NCBI RefSeq assembly: GCF_032854445.1
Contig: NC_088298.1
Span: 18,123,976-18,187,975, forward strand
DNA length: 64,000 nt
DNA from: Liolophura sinensis
Lineage: Eukaryota > Mollusca > Polyplacophora > Chitonida > Chitonidae
Direction: 5' to 3'
Every line of letters starts with the position of its first letter. Positions within the stretch are counted from its first letter, which is position 1. Below the pieces are notes generated by a model. The model did no database searches. It was not told the origin of the DNA and worked only from the letters and a program-made list of their open reading frames with translations. This document shows, in pieces, positions 12,431 through 25,018 of this stretch. A program made the translations under genes and the position numbers.

Positions 12431-13130
12431 TTAAAGTCTTTGGTATGACCTTACACGGGTTTGATCAAGGGTTCTCTCGACATCTGAATTCTTAAATGTT
12501 GCGTGTAACAAAAATGATATAAATGAATTCAGTTCCAGCACCCAATCTCAACGACCTTGGAGAATGAGCATTATCCGAAGAGTGTATGGAATAGAATGAA
12601 CAGAAAAAATGGGGAATTCATAGCCCATCCCAGTTTAACGATGCCTTCTGCTTCAGCGACTGCATAACTGCCAATGCGTAATACTATAAGAACCGCGGTG
12701 GTTTGAGGCCGAAAATTCTGTGGGTGTGATGCCTTATAGATAACAAATTACCACAGCTGCTTTGCGGTCAAAGGCATTACTAACTACTTAATACGTAATA
12801 ATTCTTTCATACCTAGGCACCGCTGGCAAACTCAACACTCAAAGAGTCAAGCCGTTCGACAAGAAACTGCTGTTGCTTGAGGAATTCTTTTTACGCAACG
12901 TCTTTGGAGATCGCAACTGTCTGTGGCGAGGAAGTGGTAGTAAAACGGGCAAATTAGGGAGCGAGAGAAATGAACGAGGTGTAAGAGGGGTGAAAATGAG
13001 GGTTCGAGGTTAGCGAACACCTGTTCTACGTCTTGGCTGGAAAGTCGGCAATGTACGAGATCCTTATCATATCCACAGGTGTGCGGGAATTCGCTGGTTA
13101 ACCGGCGCGACGTGATACATGTGCTAAGGG

Positions 13131-13204
13131 TATAAAGTCCCGTCCCTACATATAAACCCGCTGTTTATGAGCTTAGCAAACATCAAACAAACTCTAGACA
13201 CGAG
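13131..13204 (+). promoter_or_regulatory. Candidate TATA promoter with short leader exon
   Basis: TATAAAG at 13131, preceded by GGG and an E-box-like CAGGTG about 55 bp upstream. A plausible start site lies about 30 bp downstream, followed by a purine-rich leader and a donor CGAG|GTATGT (intron from 13205). A second TATAAA lies at 13151. The sequence upstream (12.9-13.13 kb) is less AT-rich than its surroundings. I could not identify a downstream coding exon, so the gene it might serve is unknown. Confidence 0.3.
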
Positions 13205-14840
13205 GTATGTGCATCTGTAACAATTTGACACTCATCATAATTAGAACATGAAGTCAAAAATCAAACTTATAAAATCTGAAGCTGGGTATCTTTTTTGTTT
13301 TAACGTCACGTGGTTAGACTCCATAAGCATTCCAGGCCTGTCTTTATTTCCATGGTTTTGGTTATTATTGAAATCTGAAAGAGACTGTACCGGAGATTTT
13401 ATTAAAAAAATTCATGGTTGCTAATGAAATCATATTTTTTATATTTACTAAAAATAGATCAAATAATTGGCTTTCTGTAAATATTGGACACATGGCTGTG
13501 CTATTTATTGTGTTAAAGGGATTGTAAAATTTGAAAAAGTTATAATGATTTACACATATAAACTGTAGGAGCTTTGTTACCCATTTTGAACGGTAACACG
13601 AAGATGGTCTTTTGAGAAAGGTAATTATTTGGGTTATGCCAAAAGAATAGCAAAATTTTCCGGTATAGCCTCTATAACGTTAATCATAAATCAAATAATT
13701 TAATAAGTTGAATTCAAACTTCGTATAAGACCACACCATCTATCCGGCATTACAACCAAGACAGGCATACCTCAACCCTCTGCATTCAAAAAAATAAGCT
13801 GTTTATTTTGATAGAAAGTCTGTGGTCTGACAGATGCTAGAATGTATTCTGCTATTGTAACATTCCGTTAAATATAACACATATATTCTATTAATTCAAC
13901 AGAAAGATATTATAAAACTAACGGACATCATGTTGAATACAACACAGTATTATATTATAACAACAGAATAAAATCTAGCTTCACTCAGACAACAGACTAT
14001 TGAAATTAACGGAATAATAACAGTGTGCATGGCCCCTTTTTTAGCAATTTATAACATTACTCTTCACTAGCGAACCATTTTAAAATATTGTGAGACGTAA
14101 ACAAATTCAGGCTGGCCTACAAAAACTGTACATGCTCGGAACCAAGGTTTCAAGAGAATGCAAACGGAACTTCATTATCAGCGCAAATATAATTTGCCAA
14201 CATAAAGTTGTCCGTCATTAAATTATATAATTTTCTCAAGTAGAGGCTTTTTCGAAAGATCACAGGCATACCTTTTCTACACATTGCATTTTAACCTGAG
14301 CCAGTATTTGCAAAAGCATTTCTTTAGAATATTGAAATGCATGCCATATTTAATGGTTGAGTGACATAATCTGCCTGCTCATCTCCAAAGTACTTGAATC
14401 CCAGTAGCAACTTTGCCGATGTAATTACTTTATATGCCATTGCGGTAGCCCACAGCACGGAGATCATGGCTATTTGGATCCCGATATCTTATCTGTTAGA
14501 CTATATTTACTGGATATCAGCCAACACACAAACTGCACATCAGCTCTCTCATCGGCCACCTGGTGCGAATCTACGGGTTTATGAACCCTTTAGCAATAGG
14601 GTTTGCAGTCTTGTCTAAATCTGGTTGGATCAAACACTCTGAGTTTGAAACTTACCAATCCATTAATACATGTATAATGTTGTAGGGAGGTTGTCTTAGG
14701 AATCAATCTGATTTTATTCTAATTGCACTTCACCCATGTCTGGGTAATTTAATAAGTTAATAATGTGTGTATTATTGTAAGTAAAAGGGCTATCGTTTTT
14801 TTCATTACGTGTGCCTTCCTCTAGTTTTACAACACTTCTA
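13205..14840. other. Intergenic or intronic, AT-rich
   Basis: If the 13131 promoter is real, this is the start of its first intron. I see no exon with supporting splice sites and no known repeat. Confidence 0.45.
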
Positions 14841-14985
14841 CGCTGCCGTACGTGGGAAGATCTGGCAACGTGCTGATCGTCTTTGGTTTTCTTTGGGCTC
14901 TGTCCGGTTTTTTTCCATTATAATGCTAGCCGCCGTCGTATAAGTGAAATATTCCTGAGTACGGCGTAAAACACCAATCAAAATT
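14841..14985 (+). repeat. SINE family A, 5'-truncated
   Basis: Starts in the body (gccgtacgtgggaagatctg) and runs to the tail (acggcgtaaaacaccaatca). The tRNA-like head is absent. Confidence 0.85.
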
Positions 14986-15239
14986 TACCTGGGTAAGTTG
15001 AAAAAATAACGTATTTTGCGTCAGGTACATGAAAAGGCGATTTCTGGCTGCATTCCATTTAACAAGAACTGCATTCAAACACAAGGCAATAGCAATCTGA
15101 ATTTACATGCGGTCAGTCCTGAGCTCTGTATCTAGAACCAGTCCAACATCCAAACTTATTACTGCCCTACACTATGCGTGGCTTATGCGAGGTTACCACG
15201 CATCTATGGACTTCATACATTTGTTTACTCAGCGCGCTC

Positions 15240-15417
15240 TTTTCCTTTACCATTCATCCGTATTAACTTTTTTCCACGACATACTCTTGTCATCTGGCAC
15301 AGAACGCCATCTTGTCGACAAGTTTACTATTTTCATTTACTATTCATCCTTATTAACTTTTTTCCACGACAGACACTCATCTTTTGGCACAGAACGCGAT
15401 CTTGTCGACAAGTTTTA
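15240..15417. repeat. 90-bp tandem duplication
   Basis: Two adjacent copies with a 90-bp period share 'tattaactttttccacgac'-type sequence and end in the 12-bp palindrome cttgtcgacaag. The period is a multiple of three, so the reading frames stay open through both copies, but the two alternative frames are equally open. I do not regard it as coding. Confidence 0.7.
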
Positions 15418-16420
15418 GTAACGAGCGTGGTAGTGTCTTTCAGCAAAGCCACTTCACCTGGTGGTATTCTGCTCGTTCAAAGGTGCTGAATGTTGGCGTG
15501 ACATGACATGCCTGGTCTGATGAAAAAACGGGACTAGAGGAATCCGCGTTGTTTTGGAAGTTTTTGAGTAATTACTTGAACAGGTTTTCATTCGAAGTAT
15601 ATATTGTCTGTTCACACAACCACACACGTTGAATCCAAATGCTCGAGGTAAACCGTATGGGCAATTGCGATTGGAGTCCAAGACGGATTGATCACTTTTC
15701 ATTTGCACTAGAGCTTTCGTTCTTTCCTTCTTTGACATTTGTTTCGTTCCACCCACATGTCATCGTTCTAAAGAAAGAAATAATGAACAATGGACTCATC
15801 AATGTTGACCTAAAATTGTGATGATACAAGTACATGTATTTTATTCACGAAACTGGTCTTCGACAATTGGACTTTGAATATTGTTTTATTGGTTGACGAT
15901 CTGAACTGTGACAACGACCCGCGGCTCCCTGAACAGCTTATTACTTAAGGCTGAATAGGTTTCTCATTGCTTCCCACTATTAAGTTTCTATGAAGTGTAT
16001 TCTACATTATGGAGTGGTATAGTATCATTCCATGTTCAGCTGGAGCTCCTTGTTGGAGACGTAATAACATGTTCATTATATTTCAACCAGTCCCAGGATT
16101 TTCACCTCCCATACAAATAAAGGAAGAAGAGGTAGTTTTCCGATCCCCCTGTTCAGCGCTTGAATATTCCTAAGTCACCATAACATTTTGCGGAATTTGG
16201 AAATGGGCAAATAAAGAAATTTCTTCCTTCGCCAACATTTTCTCACCGATGTTTATGGACACTCGGAGAGCAAACACCGTCTCATTCTCAAGTTAATTTT
16301 ACCATATAAAACTACCTCCCTTTGCTACCGTACAATGTGGCAAAAATGAGGCTTTGTGGGAACCAGTATCGCTTCAAGCACCGGGCGGTTACGTGGTATG
16401 ATCCAAATGATTTTATTTAC
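15418..16420. other. Intergenic
   Basis: No recognisable gene or repeat. Confidence 0.45.
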
Positions 16421-16736
16421 CCGTGGGCTCCATGACTTCATGGTTAAAGTGCTAGTGCAGCACAGTGACTCACTAATACGGTAGCTGTGATTTCCAGTCC
16501 AACTCATTTGCTGGCTTCCTCTCACGTAATATGTGGGAACGTCTGTCAACAACCTGCGGTCGTGAACTTCCACCGAAGAGCATAGAGTCTTCCCACAATC
16601 TTACTGGTCGTCGTCTTATAAGTGAAATTTTATTGAGTATTTTTTAAGAGCATAGAGTCTTCCCACAATCCTACTGGTCGTCGTCTTATAAGTGAAATTT
16701 TACTGAGTACGGCGTAAAACATCAATTAAATAAATA
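16421..16736 (+). repeat. SINE family A with internal tail duplication
   Basis: Diverged full-length copy (head 'catggttaaagtgctagtgc', tail 'acggcgtaaaacatcaatt'). The segment 'agcatagagtcttcccacaa' through 'gtgaaattttattgagta' occurs twice (about 16576-16640 and 16647-16712) with only two or three mismatches. Confidence 0.8.
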
Positions 16737-17889
16737 AGTCAGTAGACTACATTTATAGCTATATAATAATCATTTTTATCATTTCCACATAGGTCTCATT
16801 CTCATCACCATCAGAAAAGTTAACATTGTAGAGGCGTGATCGAGGATTACCGAAACCACCAACAGCTCCCTGTAGGAAATTGGCAAATCTGCAGACTTGG
16901 CGGAACTTGCCTTTGAGCAGACGGTTGGGTAACAGCTAACGTTTTAGATATGGCCAAACATGACTGCTCGCGTGCCCATGACCCACACAATGGAACTGAT
17001 ATATTCCGACGGGCTACACTGAGGTTTCTAAATAACTGTAAACGTCGCTTAAAAGTGGAAGGCTACAGTGCTTGTGTAATACGTAAGCGTTTTATGCCCA
17101 CATGTTACACCAAATTAAAGTCATCAGTATATTATGTCTAAGTTGTAATGGGAGGAGTTTCAACAGTAGACTACATATTCAAAGCCATTTGTACTCCTGT
17201 TTACTCCTTTTTGCTTCCTGCACTATAATACATGTATACACCAGAAAAAGTTAACGGGAGCAGCACCGGCAGTGTGATGGTTGGCAATGGCCACATGTAA
17301 CTGGTGAAATACGTCCTGTTGTTGGTTTGTCTCAGTTAGAATTTTATTCTAATTATTCATGTAAATGATTATAAGCAGTAAATTACCCACCCTCTATAGG
17401 CCTACCCCAGATTTTTCAGTGTACTACCAGCATCACAATTTACATAACATGTTCACGAGTTCAATTTGGCATACGTTACACACATATTCTCCCACTGATA
17501 TTGCTCAAGGGACTACCATTCAGAGCGACATTTTGCCTTCTATAGCCTTGGTTACACAATATTTGCGATAGAATATTCGTCTAACAATTTCTAAAAGCAC
17601 CATCTGATAAAGAAACTTCTGACATCCCGTTATTTTTTGTTCATACAAAAAGGAAAACAAAATGCCAAAGTGTATGGCTAAATAGGACTTTGGAATTTCT
17701 GATACTGTCTCAGTTCTTCAAGGTTTTAACTGATGTGTATGAGACAAACTAAATAATCAGTAAATATAAAATATTTTGATTTCGGTAAAATAAATTGATA
17801 CAATACTTTCCATATAAAAATGACCGGGGTTATGTCAGGAATTTATTTCGCAAATTCACCAACAAATCGCTATCCGTTTGTTAAATAAT
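16737..17889. other. Intergenic with a dispersed repeat
   Basis: About 17320-17400 resembles 57235-57300 (tctcagttagaattttattc against tctcagtcagagctttactc, then taaatgatta). Nothing else is recognised. Confidence 0.4.
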
Positions 17890-18112
17890 CATTATTTATT
17901 TATTTGTTTAGTTTGTTTATTTTTATCTTTTTGGGAGCTTTACTACGGGTACTAAAGATTTCATACCACGAAGGTTAGAGCTGTGGTGGGAGGAAACCGG
18001 GCAGAGCCCACGGGAAACACAAGACCGTCTGCAGGTTGATGGAAGATCTTCCCACGGACCACCAGAGAGGCAACCAACATGAGGTGGACTTGAACCCACA
18101 GTGAGAGGCACT
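17890..18112 (-). repeat. SINE family A, diverged
   Basis: Body well preserved (ggtgggaggaaaccgggcag, gtctgcaggttgatgg, cttgaacccacag). Tail strongly diverged and head largely lost. Confidence 0.7.
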
Positions 18113-19636
18113 TGCGACATAGTACATAGTTATTAGAAATATGATATATGTCTATTTAATTGCATCGTACATAATTTCAGGCGGCTGTTCTTCTGTAGAA
18201 TGTATAAAATAATCGTGAAAAAATTGTCTTGCAACAAGAAATATACGGAGCTATCACGTGCATAGAGCATGTAATACTGTGTAAGTAATGGCAGATGAAA
18301 AAAGCGTTATGTCATGCTGAGCCCTCATTGGCTGGAATTAAGGTCAGCTTTTGGCTGTCGTAACAATCCCAGAAAGCCGTGCGTGAGCAGCTAACAATGT
18401 CAAGTGTGATACATTGGCTGCGGACAGCATGAGTGAAACATTCAACGGTGAAATTATTATCCAAAGGAACAGAAAAAAACAGTTGAAAGGATCAGAAAAC
18501 ACCCAGGTGGCCCATTTGCTTGATAAATCCAGACGCAGAAACTTAAAATATTTCGGTTAATAAAAGCCACATGAGAGCAATCATTTCTCGCAATGTGTGC
18601 ATTTTTGAAACTATATCGTCTGGAATGTGGAGAATCGACTACTTTCAGTACTCTCGCAGCATTCGTTTCGTAACGATGGGATAAAAACGTCGTTTTTAAG
18701 ACATGATTTTATCTCGATTTTGTACAATATCATCTATAATAAAAGTCCCGGGAGCAGATTTTCAGCTTTATCCAGCCTCTTACATAACTGATTTTTTTGA
18801 TGATGTCGGTAAATTACTTCCATGGAGGGTTGCATACTAAACAGCACGGTTAGATAAGAGTTTTTGTTACCTTGCGTCTTGTTCCATTAGTATTCCATTT
18901 TTTAGGGTACCAAGAAAAAGCTTCTTATACCCCGGAATTTTTTATATTCTTTTATGGCCTACAATTTTGGCTGTTAATTTAATCGCAAACAACGTATTCA
19001 GGAATGTACAGAAGTGAATACCTGTTATGAGTAAAACAGTTCCTAACAACCATCCAGATATTACGTAATAAGGTGACCAGGCCCCATCTACCTCAGATAT
19101 TACCTAATAAGGTGACCAGATTCCTATCTAGAAATTACCATAACCGGCGAATAATCAATATTAATAACTCTTATCAACTGATCAACATCTTATGCTAATA
19201 CCTTGTCCAGTTAGCTATACAGTACCGACAGGATTCCTGTGAATTCAGTTAGATTATGTCCTTCTTCTATACGCAATCAATATAATTTATTCCCTGTTTG
19301 ATGTTCATTTCCTACAGTTTATAACATGTTTGAATGCCATGTAAGGTACGTTATTCTTGAATAAACATCGGTTGGAAGCTTGAAAAAAACCACATAAATA
19401 AAAATGCATTATGGACATACTAAAACTATATAACCTTGTCCAACTAATAAACATTTTTTACAGTTGAAGTGAGAATAAGATATGTTTGAGATAAAGTGAT
19501 AATCCGGTAATGGCAACAGTTAACCGATTACCAAATATACACTTCAGTATTATAGCCAGTTGATTCTCGAAATACATACATGTACTAATCTATCCGCAGA
19601 AATAAACCATTACACAAACTACAGTCACTAAAAAGA
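18113..19636. other. Intergenic
   Basis: No gene or known repeat seen. A local near-duplicate of about 30 bp (atattac(g/c)taataaggtgac) occurs at about 19060 and 19098. Confidence 0.45.
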
Positions 19637-19795
19637 TCTATTTATTTTATTTAATTGATTGGTGTTTTACGCCGGACTCCAGAACATTTCATTTATGCGA
19701 CGACGGCCAGCATTGTAATGATAGGAAACCGGGCAGAGCCCTGGGGAAACCCACGACCATCCGCAGGTTGATGGCAAACCTTCCTACTTAAGGCT
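19637..19795 (-). repeat. SINE family A, head missing
   Basis: Tail and body (attggtgttttacgccggac, gaaaccgggcagagccctgg, catccgcaggttgatggc), stopping in the body before the tRNA-like part. Confidence 0.85.
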
Positions 19796-21242
19796 CACTA
19801 ACAAATATACCAACCTTTCATGTCCTGAGAGCTCAATCTACAACCAACAAGCGTAGACAGCGAAATCCGAAAATACAAATTAACCCACCTGTTTGTACAA
19901 TATTTTACATATGAGCTTACAAAGAAATGGCCATAAACAACCAACAATACAAAATATCGATCTTCGTACTCTATCAGTGCTGTGAAACAAACTTAACGTT
20001 CTATCTGTGGCGGTATATTTACATTCTATACTCATCAAACCGGCTTTACATTTTTATCGCTACAGTGTGTGCCGTTTTCATGAACAATTACAATTATGTC
20101 TGCTTGTGATAATGTTACCCTGCAAAAAACTTACTAAAAAGTTTCGTTGTTCCACATCTATTTAACACATTGTCCATTCTACAGATCGTGAAGTACACAA
20201 CCGAGTTCGTAAATATTGTTTACTGACATTGGCGTCGTTAACACTGAAGAAATTATTAGCGCTACCCCAAGTAACAGCATAGTAGGCATGGGTTGCATCA
20301 CATTTTTTTTGTCCAAACTTATCCCAGATTTACGCCGACTTTATAAGACTTTTTTATTCGTTCCAGCAGACACATGCGTATAGAACTGGTCAAGTCAACT
20401 AAAAAAACTGCAAAAATTAGTTTCCATACAACGTTGCTATTATCCTCCTTATCCCACCGTATCCTCTTGTTTTAGCCACATTCGAGCGCGTATATTCCTT
20501 CTCTTCTCATCTACAGCCTCATTTCTCCCTTGTTTGACCATTGTCAACAATATTTTGACGAAAACATTCAGTTGATACCTCTTCTCTGTTTACGCTTTCA
20601 CTCTTGCCGGGATGGTCGCCAACGTGTACGCACGAAATGCTTACGTCACACGGGTCGTGGGCATTGCCCCGAGAACATCCGGACAAACACGAGCCCCCGG
20701 TTTATCTTTCTTGGAGTTGTTGGTGGTGATTTGTTACGCTTAAGTAGTCTGTCTCTGTACATCAGCAGCAGAACACGTACATGTGTACATCATACGTACA
20801 CATTGGCGATCACATAGTTCCACCCATGTAAAACAGGAAAATAACAACCGGCCACACATATATTGCTGTCATTTTTGCTGTTATATTTCTGTCAGTCTGT
20901 ACCTCACAACTGTCTTACATATACTCTTGTCTTTTGTGCCTTGTAAATTCTACGATAACATGTTCCCTGGAGCACATCTTATTAGTATATATTACACACC
21001 TGTTATTTTATAATCCACAAATGTTCATTATACTTTAAATCCCGCAAATGCTCTGGCTAATTTAAAGGAATAGTGTCCCAATTTAGCTACTGGTCATAAT
21101 TATAAAGATTATGACCTGTTAAAACAGTATGCTACCGGGACAAAATGACTTTCAATCCACCAAAACAATAGATTTACCGATCTCCAGATGGCAGCCCGGT
21201 ACACCTCATGATGGCCAGCCCAAGTCTAGATGGCCGAAGTAA
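19796..21242. other. Intergenic
   Basis: No supportable gene. Several open frames of 60-95 codons exist, but none has a recognisable motif or splice framework. Confidence 0.45.
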
Positions 21243-21386
21243 CCTGAGAATTCGTATCAAAACCATCTCATTTTCAAGAAATCTCATGGAAATGTACTGC
21301 CGTATCAATATGAACCCACAATGGACAACGTTGAAGTTCCAGTTTATGACACTGACATGTTTGGCCGGACTTCAGATTCCGGACTG
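21243..21386 (+). CDS. Candidate internal exon, unknown acidic protein
   Basis: The frame is open for 48 codons from the stop at 21240 to a strong donor (GGACTG|GTAAGC, phase 0). The peptide looks coding: 'SYQNHLIFKKSHGNV', 'PYQYEPTMDNVEVPVYD' and 'FGRTSDSGL'. A possible acceptor is the 'ctcattttcaag' ending at about 21280. Its composition resembles a cytoplasmic tail or linker. I do not recognise the family. Confidence 0.3.
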
Positions 21387-21985
21387 GTAAGCTATAGATT
21401 TATTCTGTGTGACACTGTACATTTCGTGTGTTTATCTTAAGGATTGATATTTATGTACTGTTTTGTCCGTCTGTCCGCTTTTAAATATCGTTCGATTTCT
21501 TGAGGGATTTCAAATGTGCGATGACAACAACCAGGGCATGTTATTGTCGGCACCCCCAATAGTCCATGCCTATAGTGGCTTATAGTCGTGTACAATATAC
21601 AATAGAGTACGACGTGGACGTCGACGTTAGTGTACAGAGATCTACTGTCTATCGGTTTTCCGTTCATTTAATAGTGTCTTATGACAGTATGCAGGTGCCG
21701 TTGTGGAAACTCTATAGCTGCATTCCTTTCGTTTTTCGACGACTTGTTTTCACAACCGTAGACAGAGCAGCAAACCAGTGCGTGGAAAATCCGATATGCT
21801 TGCTGTCACTCTTGTTGCTTTAAATGGCGAAGCTCTGACAGCTCGTAAAGGTTGGATTTGTATGACGTAATTCGTCATAGACTACCGAGTGCTGGTGGGT
21901 AGAAATGGTGGGGAAAATACGTTCAAGAATTAAATCGTTCCAGAAAATTACATCGTTTGCAAAAACGCTTTGTTTAGGCTAGAAG
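21387..21985. other. Possible intron between candidate exons
   Basis: Starts with GTAAGC and ends in 'tttaggctag' followed by aag-ATG. Whether the flanking candidates belong to one gene is a guess from matching phase 0. Confidence 0.2.
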
Positions 21986-22159
21986 ATGTTTTACACGTTC
22001 CCCATGGATAAAAATCCCAAGATCAGCGTCGCAACGTGTGCCGAGTGCGGCATGATACGACACTGCTACGAGTGTGACCGCAAAGAGTTCGCTCCCCTAC
22101 TTGGTCATTCTTTAGTGCTGTCAGAGCATTTTATTCTTGTGATTTTTAACCTGACTTAA
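21986..22159 (+). CDS. Small ORF with a C-x2-C ... C-x2-C motif
   Basis: A 57-codon ORF (ATG 21986, TAA 22157-22159). Its middle reads 'VATCAECGMIRHCYECDRKE': two CxxC pairs separated by six residues, as in small zinc-binding knuckles. A potential acceptor lies just upstream (ggctag|aag), so it could be a terminal exon rather than a free ORF. The hydrophobic C-terminus (FILVIFNL) is not typical of zinc fingers. No family assigned. Confidence 0.25.
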   Translation: MFYTFPMDKNPKISVATCAECGMIRHCYECDRKEFAPLLGHSLVLSEHFILVIFNLT

Positions 22160-25018
22160 TCGTTGAATCACTCCCTCTGGAAATAAACCTAAACCTGGGT
22201 TGTTTTCATATGGACATTTCACATGTCCCTTTTGATAAACTGTATCTCGTGCTTTCGCAGGTGAAAACTAAGGTTTTTCTGTTAACAACACTTTGAAAAA
22301 AAAACACAGGCAAAATGAAAGTTAAGTCTGGTAAACCAGCCATTTCCACCCTGCTTATGGTCATGCGCACGAAGGCTGTAACGTTTATCAGTGGATGAAA
22401 TCGGTCAACAAATAGGGAAATCCAGTCAGATCAAAATCACGTGGCATTTTTTTTTTGAATTTTTGATTTACATACACAAATTAGTGTATTTGGCGACTCC
22501 GTTTCATGGAATTAATTGCGATAAGATGTGTGTCAGAGATTTAGGCTATTCTTATCAACAATGATCAGTCCATAGACAACTGTTGCCACAATAATATGGC
22601 CTGAAATTTGTGAAATTATTGATTTCTTTATTTATCCATTCGTTTTATTGTTGTTTATCGCGACACTGGAGGTATTTTTCCCGATACTATGGTCTTCTGT
22701 TAATGATTGAGAGAAACACAATTCCCAAGGTATTTAATAAAGCCACCGACCGTTGGCAAGGTATTGATGTATTTTCTCTCGAGCGATGTACATATCTGCA
22801 TCTTATATTGGTGGAAGATCCTTGACCTTAAACAAACTCTTGACGGCACAAAAAAAAATCATGCAAGCGAACAGCGAAATCGAGGAATTCCACAAATCCC
22901 CTGTCGATGACCGGGATAGAACTCACAGCTCGTGCGTGTGTCATAAAAATTGAAAGGTAAACATATCTGCTAACTGACCACGGCCAGCTTCTTAGAGGAT
23001 GTTTTATTCGAACCTTCCGCTTTAGTGATGAAGGGCTTGGGTTATGGGCTAACAGCCTATACCAGAAAAGAATACACGGATGCATACAACTGCATGGGGA
23101 AGAGCGTTTCGCTTAGGCATGGGTGTGCCTAACAAGTTTATAAGTAGATATGTAAAGTATGTAGATAAGTGAACGCCAACAAAGAACAAATTAGCATGGT
23201 TCATCAATCATCTCTGACGTCTTTAATTGCTTTTATTCCTCACACGCACAAAAAAAATGCGGGGAAGAGGAAAAGAGGTAAGTGATACAAAGAATTGGCA
23301 AAAACTATTTTACACATTAGACTTTATCATTTACTTATCGCTCCAAACAGCTTAGGTTTAGATTAGTAAAGTCACGTGGTGAAACCCATCCGGCATTATC
23401 GAGCATGCGTATGGCTTCACTGGAGATCTCAAAACGGCACATCCGATTAGGCTGCTCGTACAAATCTCATCTTAGAATATGCTATCCTGGAATACGCACA
23501 AAGAGAGAAAACATTTGGGTCAAATGACTCTAAACTCTGAGTTATACAACAAAGTTAATTCAAGTAAGTGAACACCAAGTGACATGACCTGATAAGCTGA
23601 GTCATGAAAGACTCATGTAAACTTTAGGAAAAACCAAGTGGGTCAACACTATAACCTGATGAATTTCATGACTGTGAGTAAAAACAAACCTAGCCTACAC
23701 GTGTGTGGCCTGGCTTGCCTTACCACAATTGTAACGGTCTTATCGGAAAAGAAGGATGGCATCTCAGTAAACCTTACCCTGCGAGGGAATTTGACAGAAA
23801 TCTCAATTTTGGCATATATACAACAAATTAAAGAACGAAATTATGATGCTAAAGACTCTCAATCTCATGTGCATGCATTGAGAGAGTTAATAACAACAAC
23901 AACAAAACTTTACTTACATTGTAAAGTACAGTTTTTCAAATTCAGTATTTCCCGACAAACCCGGCCTAATAGTTTGTTATTGCCACATGCATGTGAGCTA
24001 ATGATCTTAATGCAATGCGACTTAATCTAGGCTTGATGATGATTCTGAAGAGATCAGAGTCATTAACACTCTGCTTCATAATTGACACACTACTTCATGT
24101 AGCTATAACTTATGATGTTGATTGAAATCAAATGCTACAGTGCGAAAAATGTACACGCCATATGCAGGAATCTTCCGTATATTGTTATCCAAGTTTAAGG
24201 AAAACTTACAGTGTAAAAATTGAAACTATCCCCTGTTGGTATCGGAGGCATGACAGGGGGCTGCCGAGGATTTTATTACATTACAAGCCCACGTAGAATA
24301 TTTCTTTTAAATTGAGTGGAACAGGATAAATATCTTTAATTTCTCCACCGGCTTTGCCGTGTATCAAACCTTGAATTGAACCTTGCTTTGTATTATAGCT
24401 GTCTTTTACTTTGATAAGAACGTAAATACGACGGTACAGCCTCTTGACCCCGCAAGATCAGTTTACCGCCCTCTTCCTGAACAACAAACGTTGTATTATT
24501 TCTTGCCTTTTTCTTTTAATCAAAGCCAAGAGTCTTAATTTTATTAAACTTTCAAGATACTAAATGGTCAATTGCTTTTTATATCGTTTCTTATTTAAAG
24601 CAGTATGCTCGGGAATTTATTTGTTAGACGATAGTGATCGGTTTCACGAAAGGAATAAACCACCGATCTCTTGTTGCTTAACTTTCTGTTCGCTGGGCGA
24701 CGTACAGACTACCCTTCAAAACGATCTTGAACGAAATACACACTGCTCAAATGGCGCCACACAAGCCGTCAAACACCTATAGTCATCGATGTTCAATTAA
24801 AAATGTGAGGGAAGAAAAGTAGAAATTCCCCGTATAATGTCGGGCTTTAGTCTGTTCTTCATATGTTTTAGCGCTTTAAAGTCGAAGGCCACGCGCAGAG
24901 CCTACATCTGCATCCCCGCTGTCCAATTATCCGGTTTAACAGTGTCAAAAGTATGTGCATCAGACACTTACAACATAACGGGTAAAGAATTCATTTACCG
25001 GTACTCTACTTTGATATT
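22160..25018. other. Intergenic, downstream of the inverted innexin
   Basis: No supportable gene. A 130-codon open frame at 23638-24030 lacks an ATG at its start and has no recognisable motif. About 24950-25018 is homologous to the 3' flank of the intact innexins, so the duplicated segment extends past the stop codon. Confidence 0.45.

Noticed and set aside
15107-15489. Two overlapping 103-codon frames
   Set aside because: Both are kept open by a 90-bp tandem duplication; they exclude each other and have no motif.
21300-21386. Member of the P2RX7 C-terminal-like family, suggested by PYQYEP
   Set aside because: The short motif is similar, but the diagnostic W-C-x-C-G-x-C segment is not found downstream; the C-x2-C peptide at 21986 has different spacing.
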